Positions 9,477 to 20,940 of a DNA stretch of 64,000 bases are shown here, piece after piece. The DNA is from Henricia sp. BOLD:AAB3569 (taxonomy: Eukaryota > Echinodermata > Asteroidea > Spinulosida > Echinasteridae). Below the pieces are notes generated by a model that searched no databases, was not told the DNA's origin, and worked only from the letters and a program-made list of their open reading frames with translations. The stretch spans positions 1,612,001-1,676,000 of the forward strand of contig JBBELK010000298.1 of assembly GCA_037783545.1 (NCBI GenBank), read 5' to 3'. Both the position numbers and the translations under genes were made by a program. Within the stretch, counting starts at the first letter, position 1, and each line of letters starts with the position of its first letter.

Positions 9477-10325
9477 CCGAGTCTGTGCGTCTTTCAATAT
9501 GCTGCAGCCTCTCCAGGACCTCTTGGACGTTCGGTCTTTTCTTATGATCTTGATTCCAACATTCCCCTAGGAGATTTTGCACTCCAGGGGAGCAGTCCTC
9601 CGGAATGTCCGGATGTATTCCATCCAAAACAGCCTTTTGAATTTCTATCCTAGTGCGACCATCATGGGGTTGTTTTCCGGTGTGCAGCTCCCAGAGAACC
9701 GTGGCGAAAGAATAGATATCTGATTTTAGAGAGACTTTCGGTTTTTCCCAATCCCCCTTTCTGGATTCTTTACCCATGGCTTCGGGTGACATCCAAGGGA
9801 AGGATCCTCTTATCGATATTGTGGTGACAGTTCCAATATACTCTCTTGTGGTACCAAAATCACATATCTTCATTGAATCATCGCCAAATATGAGGAAATT
9901 TGGTGACTTTACATCTCCATGACAACAGTTTTGTCCATGAAGGTAGCATAGTGCGTGAGCCCCATCCAGGCTCCACTTCACAAAGTACTTATCTTTATAT
10001 TCTGACCAATCACGTTTGTGTGATCTGATGAAGTCATACAACGAGCCTTTGGACGCATACTCGGTAACGATGAAATGCTGGGACGGGTTTTCTTTGATGA
10101 CAACTCCAAGGATCTTTGTTACATTGTCATGGTTTAGTTTAGACATAATTATAGCTTCGTTTTCCTTGAATTTATAACACACTTTAACAGCAACGTCTGT
10201 CACTTGGCCAGTGGTTGATCTCAATTTGGCTTTGTGCACAATGTTCGCACTATGAAGAACATCTATTTTTTGGTAATCAAAGAGATCGTCGGGATTAATC
10301 ACGTTGTAAGCGGGTGCTTTCAAGC
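9477..10325 (-). CDS. Protein kinase domain exon, MAP3K/TKL-like
   Basis: One exon of 849 bp encodes an almost complete kinase domain of about 280 residues. Visible landmarks are the VAVK lysine, the alpha-C glutamate (ENEAIIM), the catalytic loop HGDVKSPN (HRD changed to HGD), ICDFG, the activation-segment end SPEAM, SDIYSFATVLWEL and KKRPN. The loop and the GSFPWMSPEAM text resemble MLK/ZAK-type MAP3Ks. The acceptor ATCGGAACAG ends at 10326 and the donor GTGAGT lies at 9471-9476, so this is an internal exon (2 nt in, 1 nt out). An ATG at 10377 upstream of the acceptor gives a false hydrophobic N-terminus. I found no partner exons; it lies inside the disrupted left copy and could be a stranded exon. 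Confidence 0.75.
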
Positions 10326-10679
10326 CTGTTCCGATAAAAAACAAAAGAACCAAATGAACCAAATAAACTTGATACAAATGTGGACAATGTCTATGAGTTG
10401 TATCAATGATTGATGTTTCATTTTACGTCCGTGTACATAGGTCCAAGAGACGGAGACCAAACTTAATGCAATTTAGGCCAAACTTTTCACGTTTTGCAGC
10501 ACATACGGAGATCGTGACAGCCCAATTTCTGGCCAATAACTAGAGTAATGTGTACAAGCACAAAACTTTTTAAAAAGCTGGTAAACCTCATTTGAAACAA
10601 AGTCCACAACTTAAGAAAAATCATTCTTGTGCATTTTTGTTTTGGCTTTGAAATGGGTCGAAGAGTGGTAATTAGCTAC

Positions 10680-11015
10680 TTTTGGTAATGCACTGTAAAA
10701 ATTAAGTAGTCATTTTGCACCAAAAATTAGTCAAATTGGAAATAAAAATTAGTCTTTGAACACGCGACTAATTTTGCAATCTAAATAACTAACTGGACAG
10801 TTTTTGACTTGAGAAAATACTAATCTCAGTTTATGCAAAGACTAATGCAGATGTTTGTAAGACTAATTTTTTTGAAAGACTAATGAGATCGCATCCAAAT
10901 TACTAATCATGTTAGTCACCTGAGTTCCGGAAGACGAATTAAATTCCAAATGACTAATTGTATGACTAATTAATTCGTGAAATACTAATTCCTTACAAAA
11001 TTAGTCAGGATTTTG
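10680..11015. repeat. ACTAATT/AATTAGT-rich short-interval repeat
   Basis: The motif ACTAAT or its complement ATTAGT occurs about twenty times in some 330 bp, in both orientations. The outer parts (AAAATTAGTC-type) face each other. Probably a MITE built from subterminal repeats. No coding. Confidence 0.55.
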
Positions 11016-11726
11016 AAGCTTCTAAGGTTTGACCTTCTTCCCTCTGAACACTTACAACAATGTACGTTAAATATGTCTTTCTTTAAGAAAATGAGCACGG
11101 CTCATATATAGGCCAATAATGTAGCGACAACCAGAAGACCAAAAACTGTTCATTTTGTGACAGAAAACAGTCGTCGATGTTCCTGTGACAGGGCTCGTGC
11201 GGTTTGTATTGGGCGTCATACGACATGTGACATTTATGCAAATCGCCAAAAATCTTCACAGAAAATGGCGTCTCGACCATGACAACGTGAGTTGTGAGAG
11301 TTGTTTTCTCCAACTGTTAAAATTCACACCGTCTCAAGCAGTGATCGTAAGTACCAGAAGAAGGCACTAGAATGATCTCTGGGAAGTCTAGAATGCAGGA
11401 AGTGCATTTTCGGCCAGGTTGAAAGTCTGTTTGGTTGTTTTTTGGGGCAGTTTCTGGAACGCATCGTTCGGCAAAAGGCGTGGTAAATTTAAACATGTTA
11501 AAGTTCTGCATACGCGTATATGTATTGCCTGAGTCGTTAGGCCCAAAAACGAAAAAAAAAATTTAAAAAAAAAGGGCCAACGACTCAGTTACTGGGTCTA
11601 ATATATCGTCAGTACTCCTAAATCCACGCGGTCCTACATGTCCTATTTCTACGCACTCGCATTAGGTTTGCCGGCCAATGCGCGCGCGTACATCAGCGTT
11701 AGGTGCGCAGATTATGGAGGATCGAG
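11016..11726. other. Intergenic, no gene recognised
   Basis: Several open frames of 60-76 codons overlap on both strands, without recognisable protein features or consistent splice sites. Confidence 0.4.
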
Positions 11727-11938
11727 GATATATAGATGCTTATCAATGGCGGAGTCAATCAAATCTCTGATGTTATTGCCCTCTTTCCCAAGGAACTGGA
11801 CATGCTGGACCAGGGTCGTGTAAGGTTTGCCCATAGAGCAAGGAACAGACCCGAGCTTGTTGTAGCACTGCCAGGCGATTCCATCCGGGACTGTCTTGGT
11901 TCCTGTTGAGGTGGATGTTGAGTGGAGGAGGATGAGGA
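11727..11938 (-). pseudogene. Decayed copy of corepressor exon 10 (3' part)
   Basis: About 210 bp similar to 48192-48395 (ATGCTTATCAATGG, GAGTCAATCAAATCTCTGATG, CCAGGCGATTCCATCC). Relative to the intact exon it has a 9-bp deletion and a 9-bp insertion, plus a net 23-bp insertion that breaks the frame. It is the leftmost-derived, furthest-upstream piece of the duplicated locus. Confidence 0.75.
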
Positions 11939-11999
11939 AACAAGTTGATAATGTGCGCCCTCTGTTGTCGAAATTTTGCCAGGCTCTGCCGACGTGTCT

Positions 12000-12135
12000 A
12001 TGACGTCACGCCTCTAGTTGCGCGGCGCGTAGATTGGTTCCCGATCCCTATAGATTGGTTCGCTTATTGCGAAACTATTCTCCTGTATGGAATATGTGGA
12101 CGGGAACCAGTCTACGCGGCGCGCGTAATTTTTTT
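12000..12135. repeat. Imperfect inverted repeat (GCGCGGCGCGTAGA arms)
   Basis: GCGCGGCGCGTAGATTGGTTCCCG at 12019 faces CGGGAACCAGTCTACGCGGCGCGCG near 12101, with ATTGGTTC between. A likely MITE end pair. Confidence 0.5.
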
Positions 12136-12247
12136 TTACACCACTGCGAGGGGAGAACAATGGGGTTTGTACCTTTTTAGCGCCTTGAGAGGAGACTATA
12201 TAATAGGTTAGGGTTTAGGGTTGGTTATTTTAAAGGAATTTAGGGTT

Positions 12248-12320
12248 TGCAACCAGCTTCGTGGTCTGGTTAGAAGAGAGCTCGACTTGTAATCATAAGG
12301 TCCCTGGTTCGAATCGATGC
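12248..12320 (+). repeat. tRNA-like SINE head
   Basis: GCTTCGTGGTCTGGTTAGA resembles a tRNA 5' half with an A box, and GGTTCGAATCG is a B box. Stems are imperfect, so I call it a SINE remnant rather than a tRNA gene. Confidence 0.5.
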
Positions 12321-12631
12321 ATGTTTGGGATTTTCCGAAATTTCTCGGTTTCTTCTTTTTCTCTAATAGTGAGAGTATAAGAGTTGTCACTATTTCCAAG
12401 ATTGTCACTCGAGAAGTGTATGTCATTGAAAACTTAGACTCTATTCGGGTTGACAAATTGGGGTGTACCCCTCGCTGCGGTGTAAAAAAAAAACACGCGC
12501 TCGGCGCGGCGCGTTAAAACCGTTAATGCATACGTTTAAAAAAGTCGTAATCTGATTGGTCTGCTTACCGAAATATTCAGAAATACAAAGCAATGAATAT
12601 TAATATTTTTCCTGCCATTATGATGTCATGC

Positions 12632-14351
12632 TAGGAGTCCACTGGGCCAGCTCCAGTTGGTGCCAGTTCGCGCCAAAGATTATGTGATTGGCGCGTAGTG
12701 GCTCGCTGTGGCGCCGAATTAATGTCCGCTCGGCATGTGTCGCCAAGTGGAATAAACTGGGTGCCATATGGCGTGCGCCAAATGCAACCCGGCTGGCTCC
12801 AAAATGTTGCGCCAGTTTGCGCCATTACACGGCCATTTGATTCAAAAATTCACCCTGTTGGCGACATTCGCGCCAATAGACGGCTACTTTGCGCCACTTG
12901 GTGATTAGTTTGTGCCAAAGGTCGCCAAATTGGTTTGAACTTGCCGCCGCTTGGCGCTACTTGCCGACTATATAGATTAATACCGGCCATCGGCTACCTG
13001 GTTCAGACCGGTATGAACAACATCTCTACTAAATATTTACAATTTTGATATGTCTGAGGCTTTTGATAATGTTGGAGTGATGATGCTGCTCCATCAGAAG
13101 ATGATGAGAGATGCTGAGGTGGCCACTGCCTATCAACTTATGCTGGCCAATCCTGAAGAAGAAGAGCCTCCTAAGATGAAAAGGAAGCACAACTGGTGGT
13201 TTAGACCCATGCCCCACCCACAGTTGAGGGCCGAACGTGGACAGTACCACACTTTGATGGAAGAGCTGAGGGAGAATGACAGGAGGAAGTTCAAAAACTA
13301 CACCAGGGTGTCCCCAGAGATGTTTGATGACCTGTTGGTCGACTTACACCCCACTTGCAGAAGAAGGACACCCACTTCAGGAAGGCCATTCCCCCTGGTC
13401 TCAAGTTGTCCGTCTTCCTGCGCCATCTCGCCACTGCTGGGGCCACCTATGCCGAGCTGTCTTACAACTTCCGAGTGGGCAAGGAAACCATCCAGAAGTT
13501 TGTCCCTGATGTAGCCAGAGCGATAGTGGATGAGTATGCTGCAGAAGTCATCTCCCTCCCCACAACCAATGAAGGCTGGCTTGAGGTTGCAGGTGCATGA
13601 TTTTGAAGCCAGATGGAATCTTCCTCACTGTCTGGGAGCCTATGATGGAAAGCACATCCGTCTCTAGAAGCCCAACAAATCAGGCAGCCTTTACTTCAAC
13701 TACAAGCAGTTCTTCTCGGTTGTCCTGATGGCTCATGGTATATATTCAAAGTACCAGTTCCTGTGGATCGATGTGGGTGCCGGGGTTGGCCATCAGTCTG
13801 ATGCCCAGATCTACAACAACAGTGAACTGAAAGAGTGCATTGAAGCTGGCACTTTAGGCATCCCAGATCCAGCTCCTCTTCCCCATGATGACGAAGAGCA
13901 CCATATGCCGTACTTCTTCGTGGGAGACGATGCCTTCGCCATGAGGACGTGCATGATGAAGCCCTATGGCCGTCGTATAACATGGACCAACAGCAGAAGA
14001 TCTTCAACTGTATACAGGCTGTCCAGGGCAAGGCGTGTGGTTGAAAATGCCTTTGGTATTCTGGCTCTGCGGTTCCAGTGCTTCCTTGGCCAGATGAGAC
14101 AGGAACCAGACACAGTCCGCCTGCTCGTTGAAGCTGCCGTCATGCTGCACAACCTCATCAATGGCGCGCGCCATTACATTCCAGTGGATTCCAATAGGCG
14201 GATTGTTTGCGCCAAAGGGCGATATGTTCGCGCCATTTGGTGCCACGGCACTTGGCGGACAATTGGCGCTGATTGCTCAATGCAAGTGGCGCGACGAAAA
14301 TTTCAAACATTTTGAAATTTTCTTGCCGCCACATTCAAATTTGGTGCCGTT
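12632..14351 (+). mobile_element. PIF/Harbinger element 1 (defective)
   Basis: Starts TGCTAGGAGTCCACTGGGCC and carries a GGCGCC/GCGCCA-rich subterminal region (12640-12960), then a transposase-derived region (13050-14160), then a second GGCGC-rich region. It is immediately followed by an inverted relative. The family assignment rests on the HARBI1-like DDE transposase text. Confidence 0.75.
13050..14160 (+). pseudogene. HARBI1-like DDE transposase, broken
   Basis: The frame starts at 13050 (SEAFDNVGVMM) and shifts at about 13350, near 13600, and again later, with an in-frame TAG at about 13666 where the sister copy has CTCCAG. Joined pieces read as a PIF/Harbinger nuclease: an N-terminal HNWWFRPMPHPQ segment, RVSPEMFDDLL, then IDVGAGVGHQSDAQIY, VGDDAFAMRTC and [15 protein letters not shown], the DDE_Tnp_4 signature blocks. 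The cut-and-paste function is lost. Confidence 0.8.
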
Positions 14352-16281
14352 ATGCTAGGAGTCCACTGGGCCAGCGCCAGTTGGTGCCAGTTTGCGCCAA
14401 TGCAATTTGCTGTGGCGCCTAGTGTCGCCAATAAGGTGCCTAGTGGCGTGTAGTGGCTCAAACTGCCTCCCAACTGGCTCGTGGTGGCCCGTAACGGCAC
14501 CAAATTTGAATGTGGCGGCAAGAAAATTTCAAAATGTTTGAAATTTTCGTCGCGCCACTTGCATCGAGCAATCAGCGCCAAGTGTCCGCCAAGTGGCACC
14601 AAATGGCGCGAACATATCGCCCTTTGGCGCAAACAATCCGCCTATTGGAATCCACTGGAATGTAATGGCGCGCGCCAAGTTGAGCCAAGGAAGCACTGGA
14701 ACCGCAGAGCCAGAATACCAAAGGCATTTTCAACCACACGCCTTGCCCTGGACAGCCTGTAGTTGAAGATCTTCTACTGTTGGTCCATGTTACGACGGCC
14801 ATAGGGCTTCATCATGTACGTCCTCATGGCGCAGGCATCGTCTCCCACGAAGAAGTACGGCATAGGGTGCTCTTCATCATCATGGGGAAGAGGAGCTGGA
14901 TCTGGGATGCACTCCTTCAGTTCACTGTTGTTGTAGATCTGGGCATCAGACTGATGGCCAACCCCACCCACATCGATCCACAGGAACTGGTACTTTGAAT
15001 CTACCAGAGCCATCAGGACAACCGAGAAGAACTGCTTGTAGTTGAAGTAAAGGCTGCCTGATTTGTTGGGCTTCTGGAGACGGATGTGCTTTCCATCATA
15101 GGCTCCCAGACAGTGAGGAAGATTCCATCTGGCTTCAAAATCACCTGCAACCTCAAGCCAGCCTTCATTGGTTGTGGGGAGGGAGATGACTTCTGCAGCA
15201 TACTCATCCACTATCGCTCTGGCTACATCAGGGACAAACTTCTGGATGGTTTCCTTGCCCACTCGGAAGTTGTAAGACAGCTCGGCATAGGTGGCCCCAG
15301 TGGCGAGATGGCGCAGGAAGACGGACAACTTGAGACCAGGGGGGAATGGCCTTCCTGAAGTGGGTGTCCTTCTTCTGCAAGTGGGGTGTAAGCCTGACCA
15401 ACAGGTCATCAAACATCTCTGGGGACACCCTGGTGTAGTTCTTGAACTTCCTCCTGTCATTCTCCCTCAGCTCTTCCATCAAAGTGTGGTACTGTCCACG
15501 TTCGGCCCTCAACTGTGGGTGGGGCATGGGTCTAAACCACCAGTTGTGCTTCCTTTTCTTCTTAGGAGTCTCTTCTTCCTCAGGATTGGCCAGCATAAGT
15601 TGATAGCAGTGGCCACCTCAGCATCTCTCATCATCTTCTGATGGAGCAGCATCATCACTCCAACATTATCAAAAGCCTCAGACATATCAAAATTGTAAAT
15701 ATTTAGTAGAGATGTTGTTCATACAGCAGCTGAGGAGGGTCTGAACCAGGTAGCCGATGGCCGGTATTTATATAGTCGGCAAGTAGCGCCAAGCGGCGGC
15801 AAGTTCAAACCAATTTGGCGACCTTTGGCACAAACTAATCACCAAGTGGCGCAAAGTAACCGTCTATTGGCGCGAATGGCGCCAACAGGGTGAATTTTGG
15901 AATCAAATGGCCGTGTAATGGCGCGAACTGGCGCGAACTGGCGCAACATTTTGGAGCAAGCCGGGTGGCATTTGGCGCACGCCATATGGCACCCAGTTTA
16001 TTCCACTTGGCGACACATGCCGAGCGGACATTAAATCGGCGCCACAGCGAGCCACTACGCGCCAATCACATAATCTTTGGCGCGAACTGGCACCAACTGG
16101 CGCTGGCCCAGTGGACTCCTAGCATTACGGGCCACCACGAGCCACCACGAGCCAGTTGGGAGGCAGTTTGAGCCACTACACGCCACTAGGCACCTTTAAT
16201 TGGCGACACTAAGGCGCCACAGCAAATTGCATTGGCGCAAACTGGCACCAACTGGCGCTGGCCCAGTGGACTCCTAGCATC
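14351..16281. mobile_element. Nested PIF/Harbinger elements 2 and 3 (inverted)
   Basis: Arms of about 140 bp (14351-14491 and 16125-16281) are inverted repeats of each other, starting TGCTAGGAGTCCACTGGGCC. They form a MITE into whose palindromic centre (CCCGTAA / TTACGGG) a second, transposase-bearing element (about 14492-16124) is inserted. That inner element is an inverted copy of element 1, so 12632-16281 is a large interrupted palindrome. Confidence 0.7.
14690..15690 (-). pseudogene. HARBI1-like DDE transposase, inverted copy, one frameshift and 3' truncated
   Basis: Two - strand frames overlap: 15228-15596 holds the N-terminal half (HNWWFRPMPHPQ, RRKFKNYTRVSPEMF) and 14774-15460 the C-terminal half (NLPHCLGAYDGKHIRLQ, IDVGGVGHQSDAQIY, VGDDACAMRTY). 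A 1-nt shift near 15300-15360 separates them. The last part (NAFGIL-like) is out of frame after about 14775. It is better preserved than the + strand copy. Confidence 0.8.
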
Positions 16282-16294
16282 ATACAAAGAGCTG

Positions 16295-16432
16295 GGCTGC
16301 GTTCCAAACACGCGAACATTGCAAACGTTTTTATCATTCGCCAACAACCGGTACCCGGCTTTCCATAGACGAGTGCACAAAAGCATTGTAACCAGTGGCG
16401 AACGTTGGCAACGTTCGCGTGTTTGGAACGCA
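16295..16432. mobile_element. Small MITE, GGCTGCGTTCCAAAC ends
   Basis: GGCTGCGTTCCAAACACGCGAAC faces GTTCGCGTGTTTGGAACGCAG, with internal GCAAACGTTT and CGTTGCCAACG-like repeats. A close relative at 63761-63902 shares interior text (TTCGCCAACAAC, GTAACCA-TGGCGAA). Confidence 0.7.
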
Positions 16433-16602
16433 GTAGGTGTCATTTTGTTAAAATTGGCGGCTGCATGATAGTGGAGCGTTCGTGCTTGCAACGTGACAAA
16501 CGACGGCACCGAAAACCAGCAAAAACAGAACGTTTTTCGATGTGAAAATCGGCTAGCAAGCATTTGTCCAGTTCGGTATAGATGCATCACCCAGCAAACA
16601 CA

Positions 16603-17340
16603 ATAACATTGTAATAACATTTTTAAAATGTTTCCGAAAATGTTATAGCAATGTTTCCAAAAAATGTTTTTTTAACATTAAAATGTGTGGTTTTAGAAAC
16701 GTTATAATAACATTTGGACACAACATCGTGAAAATGTTTTTATAACGTTTTATTAACAGTTTCAAAACATCATGGAAATGTTTTTAAAATGTTTATCAAA
16801 CGTCGTAAGAACGTTTTAACAATGTTATAGCAATGTTTCCAAAAAAATGTTTTTTTAACATTAAAATGTGTGGTTTTAAAAACGTTGTAATAACATTTGG
16901 ACACAACATCGTGAAAATGTTTTTATAACGTTTTATTAACATTGTCAAAACATCACGGAAATGTTTTTGAAATGTTTATCAAACGTCGTAAGAACGTTTT
17001 AACAATGTTATAGCAATGTTTTCGAATAATGTTTTTTTAACATTAAAATGTGTGGTTTTAAAAACGTTGCAATAACATTTGGACACAACATCGCGAAAAT
17101 GTTTTTATAACGTTTTATTAACATTGTCAACACATCACGGAAATGTTTTTGAAATGTTTATCAAACGCCGTAAGAACGTTTTAACAATGTTATAGCAATG
17201 TTTCCGAAAAATGTTTTTTTAACATTAAAATGTGTAGTTTTAAAAACGTTGTAATAACATTTGGACACAACATCGTGAAAATGTTTTTATAACGTTTTAT
17301 TAACATTGTCAAAACATCACGGAAATGTTGTTAAAATGTC
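16603..17340. repeat. 182-bp tandem repeat block 1, about 4 units
   Basis: The marker AAAATGTGTGG(T/A)TTTA recurs at 16680, 16863, 17045 and 17227, a spacing of 182-183 bp. Units are nearly identical. Confidence 0.85.
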
Positions 17341-17500
17341 AAAAGACGTAATTTCAAAGACGTCGTTTCCTGACGCCTCATACATTACTCATACATTACT
17401 TAACATTACATGACTCATACACTACTCATACATTACACATACATTACACTACTCATACATTACATACACTACTCATACATTAGCTTTATGTGCGACTTCT
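17340..17500. repeat. CATACATTACT simple-repeat stretch
   Basis: Irregular repeats of CTCATACATTAC and CATACACTACT interrupting the 182-bp array. From here to 17765 the sequence is otherwise unrelated to the array. Confidence 0.6.
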
Positions 17501-17769
17501 ATTTATGCTCCACAAAAACCTGCACCCTGTAACCATGGTTGGCACACACCTACTAACCGAATACCAAATGTAATTATAATCTCTCGCCACTTTGAGTTTG
17601 TTCATCCCCGACAATTGCCAATTTGTCTATTATCAAGCAAAAACCCATTTACAAACATCAAAACAACTGCCAAAACTGAAGCCAATTAGCCTTTTTACAC
17701 GGTAAATCTGTTGAGTTACATGTAATCCCACAATGCATTGCATTTTTTAACAGCTAGAAAAAGACGTTT

Positions 17770-18118
17770 ATAAGACGTCATTAAAATGTTTTTATAACGT
17801 TTTATTAACATTGTCAAAACATCACGGAAATGTTTTTGAAATGTTTATCAAACGTCGTAAGAACGTTTTAACAATGTTATAGCAATGTTTTCGAATAATG
17901 TTTTTTCAACATTAAAATGTGTGGTTTTAAAAACGTTGCAATAACATTTAGACACAACATCGCGAAAATGTTTTTATAACGTTTTATTAGCATTGTCAAA
18001 ACATCACGGAAATGTTTTTGAAATGTTTATCAAACGCCGTAAGAACGTTTTAACAATGTTATAGCAATGTTTCCGAAAAATGTTTTTTTAACATTAAAAT
18101 GTGTGGTTTTAAAAAGTC
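17770..18118. repeat. 182-bp tandem repeat block 2, about 2 units
   Basis: Continues the 182-bp family, with the marker at 17914 and 18096. It resumes after a 420-bp interruption. Confidence 0.8.
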
Positions 18119-18144
18119 ATTTAACGTTGTAAAAACATTTGGAC

Positions 18145-18245
18145 ACAACCTCGTAAAGGGATTAAGTGCCTTGCCCAGGGACACAGACACGTTGGTCGAA
18201 GTGGGGCTCGAACCCCCACTTCGTACCCACTAGACCACACACGCT
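18145..18245 (-). repeat. tRNA-like SINE head within the arrayed element
   Basis: On the - strand the sequence GTGTGTGGTCTAGTGG followed by GGGTTCGAGCCCC forms A- and B-box-like motifs, and the tail carries GGGCAAGGCACTTAATCC, the typical SINE body. It separates the 182-bp and 232-bp arrays. Confidence 0.65.
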
Positions 18246-18395
18246 CCCACGTTGAAAGGATTAAAAAAATTAATTTACACAAGCGAACGAATTTAGAAAG
18301 CTTACGTGTCTCTGTAACGAAAAATATCAAAAACTTAAATTTCCGACGTCGTGAATTGGAGATACAAGCCTTTTTCTTGAAACGTGCTTCACATG

Positions 18396-18466
18396 TTGTA
18401 CATGTGCGCGTACGCTCATATGTACATAGTATGTGTACAATGTACACATGTACGCGCACATGTACA
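18396..18466. repeat. GTACATGTGCGCGTAC palindrome
   Basis: ACATGTGCGCGTACG near 18397 is repeated inverted as GTACGCGCACATGT near 18449, with TATGTACATAGTATGTGTACA between them. Confidence 0.7.
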
Positions 18467-18689
18467 TTTACGTCATAACCCTGTCGATTAAATGACCTGC
18501 CAGCCTTTTAATCATTTCTTGTTTTTAATCGGCTGGCATTAATCCTTGACGGATTTTTACGTTCTTGGTACCAAATGAAAGCTGATAACTTTTTCTATTC
18601 TAGAAAAATACCTATTTAACTTTTAAAAAAAAATTGTACGCCCAAATCGGCCCAAACACGGGCAGTGCAACTTTAACGTTTTAAGAACG

Positions 18690-20940
18690 TTATTTTAACG
18701 CTATACGCAAAACGTTTTCAGTGACCACGAAGTAAAACATTTTGATAACGTTTCTTTTACGCTATTTAAAAAATGTTTTGTATATTACTTTTTAAGAATG
18801 TTTTTAAAATGTTATCAATATAACGTCTTCAGACTGCACAGTTTTAACATTTTCACAACATTATAAAAATGTTATAGAGAAAATGTTTTCAATTAGATTT
18901 CAGTTTAACGTTTTAATAACGTTATTTTCATGCTATACGCAAAACGTTTTCAGTGACCACGAAGTAAAACATTTTGATAACGTTTCTTTTACGCTATTTA
19001 AAAAAAGTTTGGTATATTACTTTTTAAGAAAATGTTTATAATTAGACTTCATTTTAACGTTTTAAGAACGTTGTTTTACTGCTATACGCAAAACGTTTTC
19101 AGTGACCACGAAGTAAAACATTTTGACGTTTCTTTTACGATATTTAAAAAATGTTTGGTATATTACTTTTTAGGAAAATGTTTATAATTAGACTTCATTT
19201 TAACGTTTTAAGAACGTTGTTTTACTGCTATACGCAAAACGTTTTCAATATAACGTCTTTAACATGCACAGTTTTAACATTTTCACAACATTATAAAAAT
19301 GTTACAGAGAAATTTTTTTCAATTAGACTTCAGTTTAACGTTTTAAGAACGTTATTTGAATGCTATACGCAAAACGTTTTCAGTGACCACGAAGTAAAAC
19401 ATTTTGATAACGTTTCTTTTACGCTATTTAAAAAATGTTTTGTATATTACTTTTAAGAATGTTTTTAAAATTTTATCAAAATAACGTCTTTAGCCTGCAC
19501 AGTTTTAACATTTTCACAACATTATACAAATGTTATAGAGAAAATGTTTTCAATTAGACTTCAGTTTAACGTTTTAAGAACGTTATTTTAACGCTATACG
19601 CAAAACGTTTTCAGTGACCACGAAGTAAAACATTTTGATAACGTTTCCTTTACGCAATTTAAAAAATGTTTTGTATACTACTTTTTAAGAATGTTTTTAA
19701 AATGTTACCAATATAACGTCTTCAGACTGCACAGTTTTAACATTTTCACAACATTATAACAATGTTATAGAGAAAATGTTTTCAATTAGATTTCAGTTTA
19801 ACGTTTTAATAACGTTATTTTCATGCTATACGCAAAACGTTTTCAGTGACCACGAAGTAAAACATTTTGATAACGTTTCTTTTACGCTATTTAAAAAATG
19901 TTTTGTATATTACTTTTAAGAATGTTTTTAAAATGTTATCAAAATAACGTCTTTAGCCTGGACAGTTTGAACATTTTCACAACATTATACAAATGTTATA
20001 GAGAAAATGTTTGCAATTAGACTTCAGTTTAACGTTTTAAGAACGTTATTTTAACGCTATACGCAAAACGTTTTCAGTGACCACGAAGTAAAACATTTTG
20101 ATAACGTTTCCTTTACGCCATTTAAAAAATGTTTTGTATACTACTTTTTAAGAATGTTTTAAAAATGTTATCAATATAACGTCTTCAGACTGCACAGTTT
20201 TAACATTTTCACAACATTATAAAAATGTTATAGAGAAAATGTTTTCAGTTATATTTCAGTTTAACGTTTTAATAACGTTATTTTCATGCTATACGCAAAA
20301 CGTTTTCAGTGACCACGAAGTAAAACATTTTGATAACGTTTCTTTTACGCTATTTAAAAAATGTTTGATATATTACTTTTTAAGAATGTTTTACAAAGGT
20401 TATCAATATAACGTCTTTAACATGCACAGTTTTAACATTTTCACAACATTATAAAAATGTTATAGAGAGAATGTTTTCAATTAGACTTCAGTTTAACGTT
20501 TTAAGAACGTTTTTTTAATGCTATACGCAAAACGTTTTCAGTGACCACGAAGTAAAACATTTTGATAACGTTTCTTTTACGCTATTTAAAAAATGTTTGA
20601 TATATTACTTTTTAAGAATGTTTTACAAAGGTTATCAATATAACGTCTTTAACATGCACAGTTTTAACATTTTCACAACATTATAAAAATGTTATAGAGA
20701 GAATGTTTTCAATTAGACTTCAGTTTAACGTTTTAAGAACGTTTTTTTAATGCTATACGCAAAACGTTTTCAGTGACCACGAAGTAAAACATTTTGATAA
20801 AGTTTCTTTTACGCTATTTAAAAAATGTTTTGTATATTACTTTTTAAGAATGTTTTTAAAATGTTATCAATATAACGTCTTTAGACTGCACAGTTTTAAC
20901 ATTTTCACAACATTATAAAAATGTTATAGAGAAAATGTTT
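18690..20940. repeat. 232-bp tandem repeat array, about 10 units
   Basis: The marker GTGACCACGAAGTAAAACATTTTG starts at 18721, 18953, 19102, 19383, 19614, 19846, 20077, 20309, 20541 and 20773. The spacing is 231-232 bp except for two irregular steps of 149 and 281. The open frames of 70-100 codons in it are by-products of the repeat. Confidence 0.9.

Noticed and set aside
10326-10377. Signal-peptide-like start of the kinase (MYQVYLVHLVLLFF)
   Set aside because: It lies upstream of a splice acceptor that fits the phase; intron bases happen to encode hydrophobic residues.
12248-12320. Functional tRNA
   Set aside because: The stems do not pair well and no terminator-like T run follows at the expected place.
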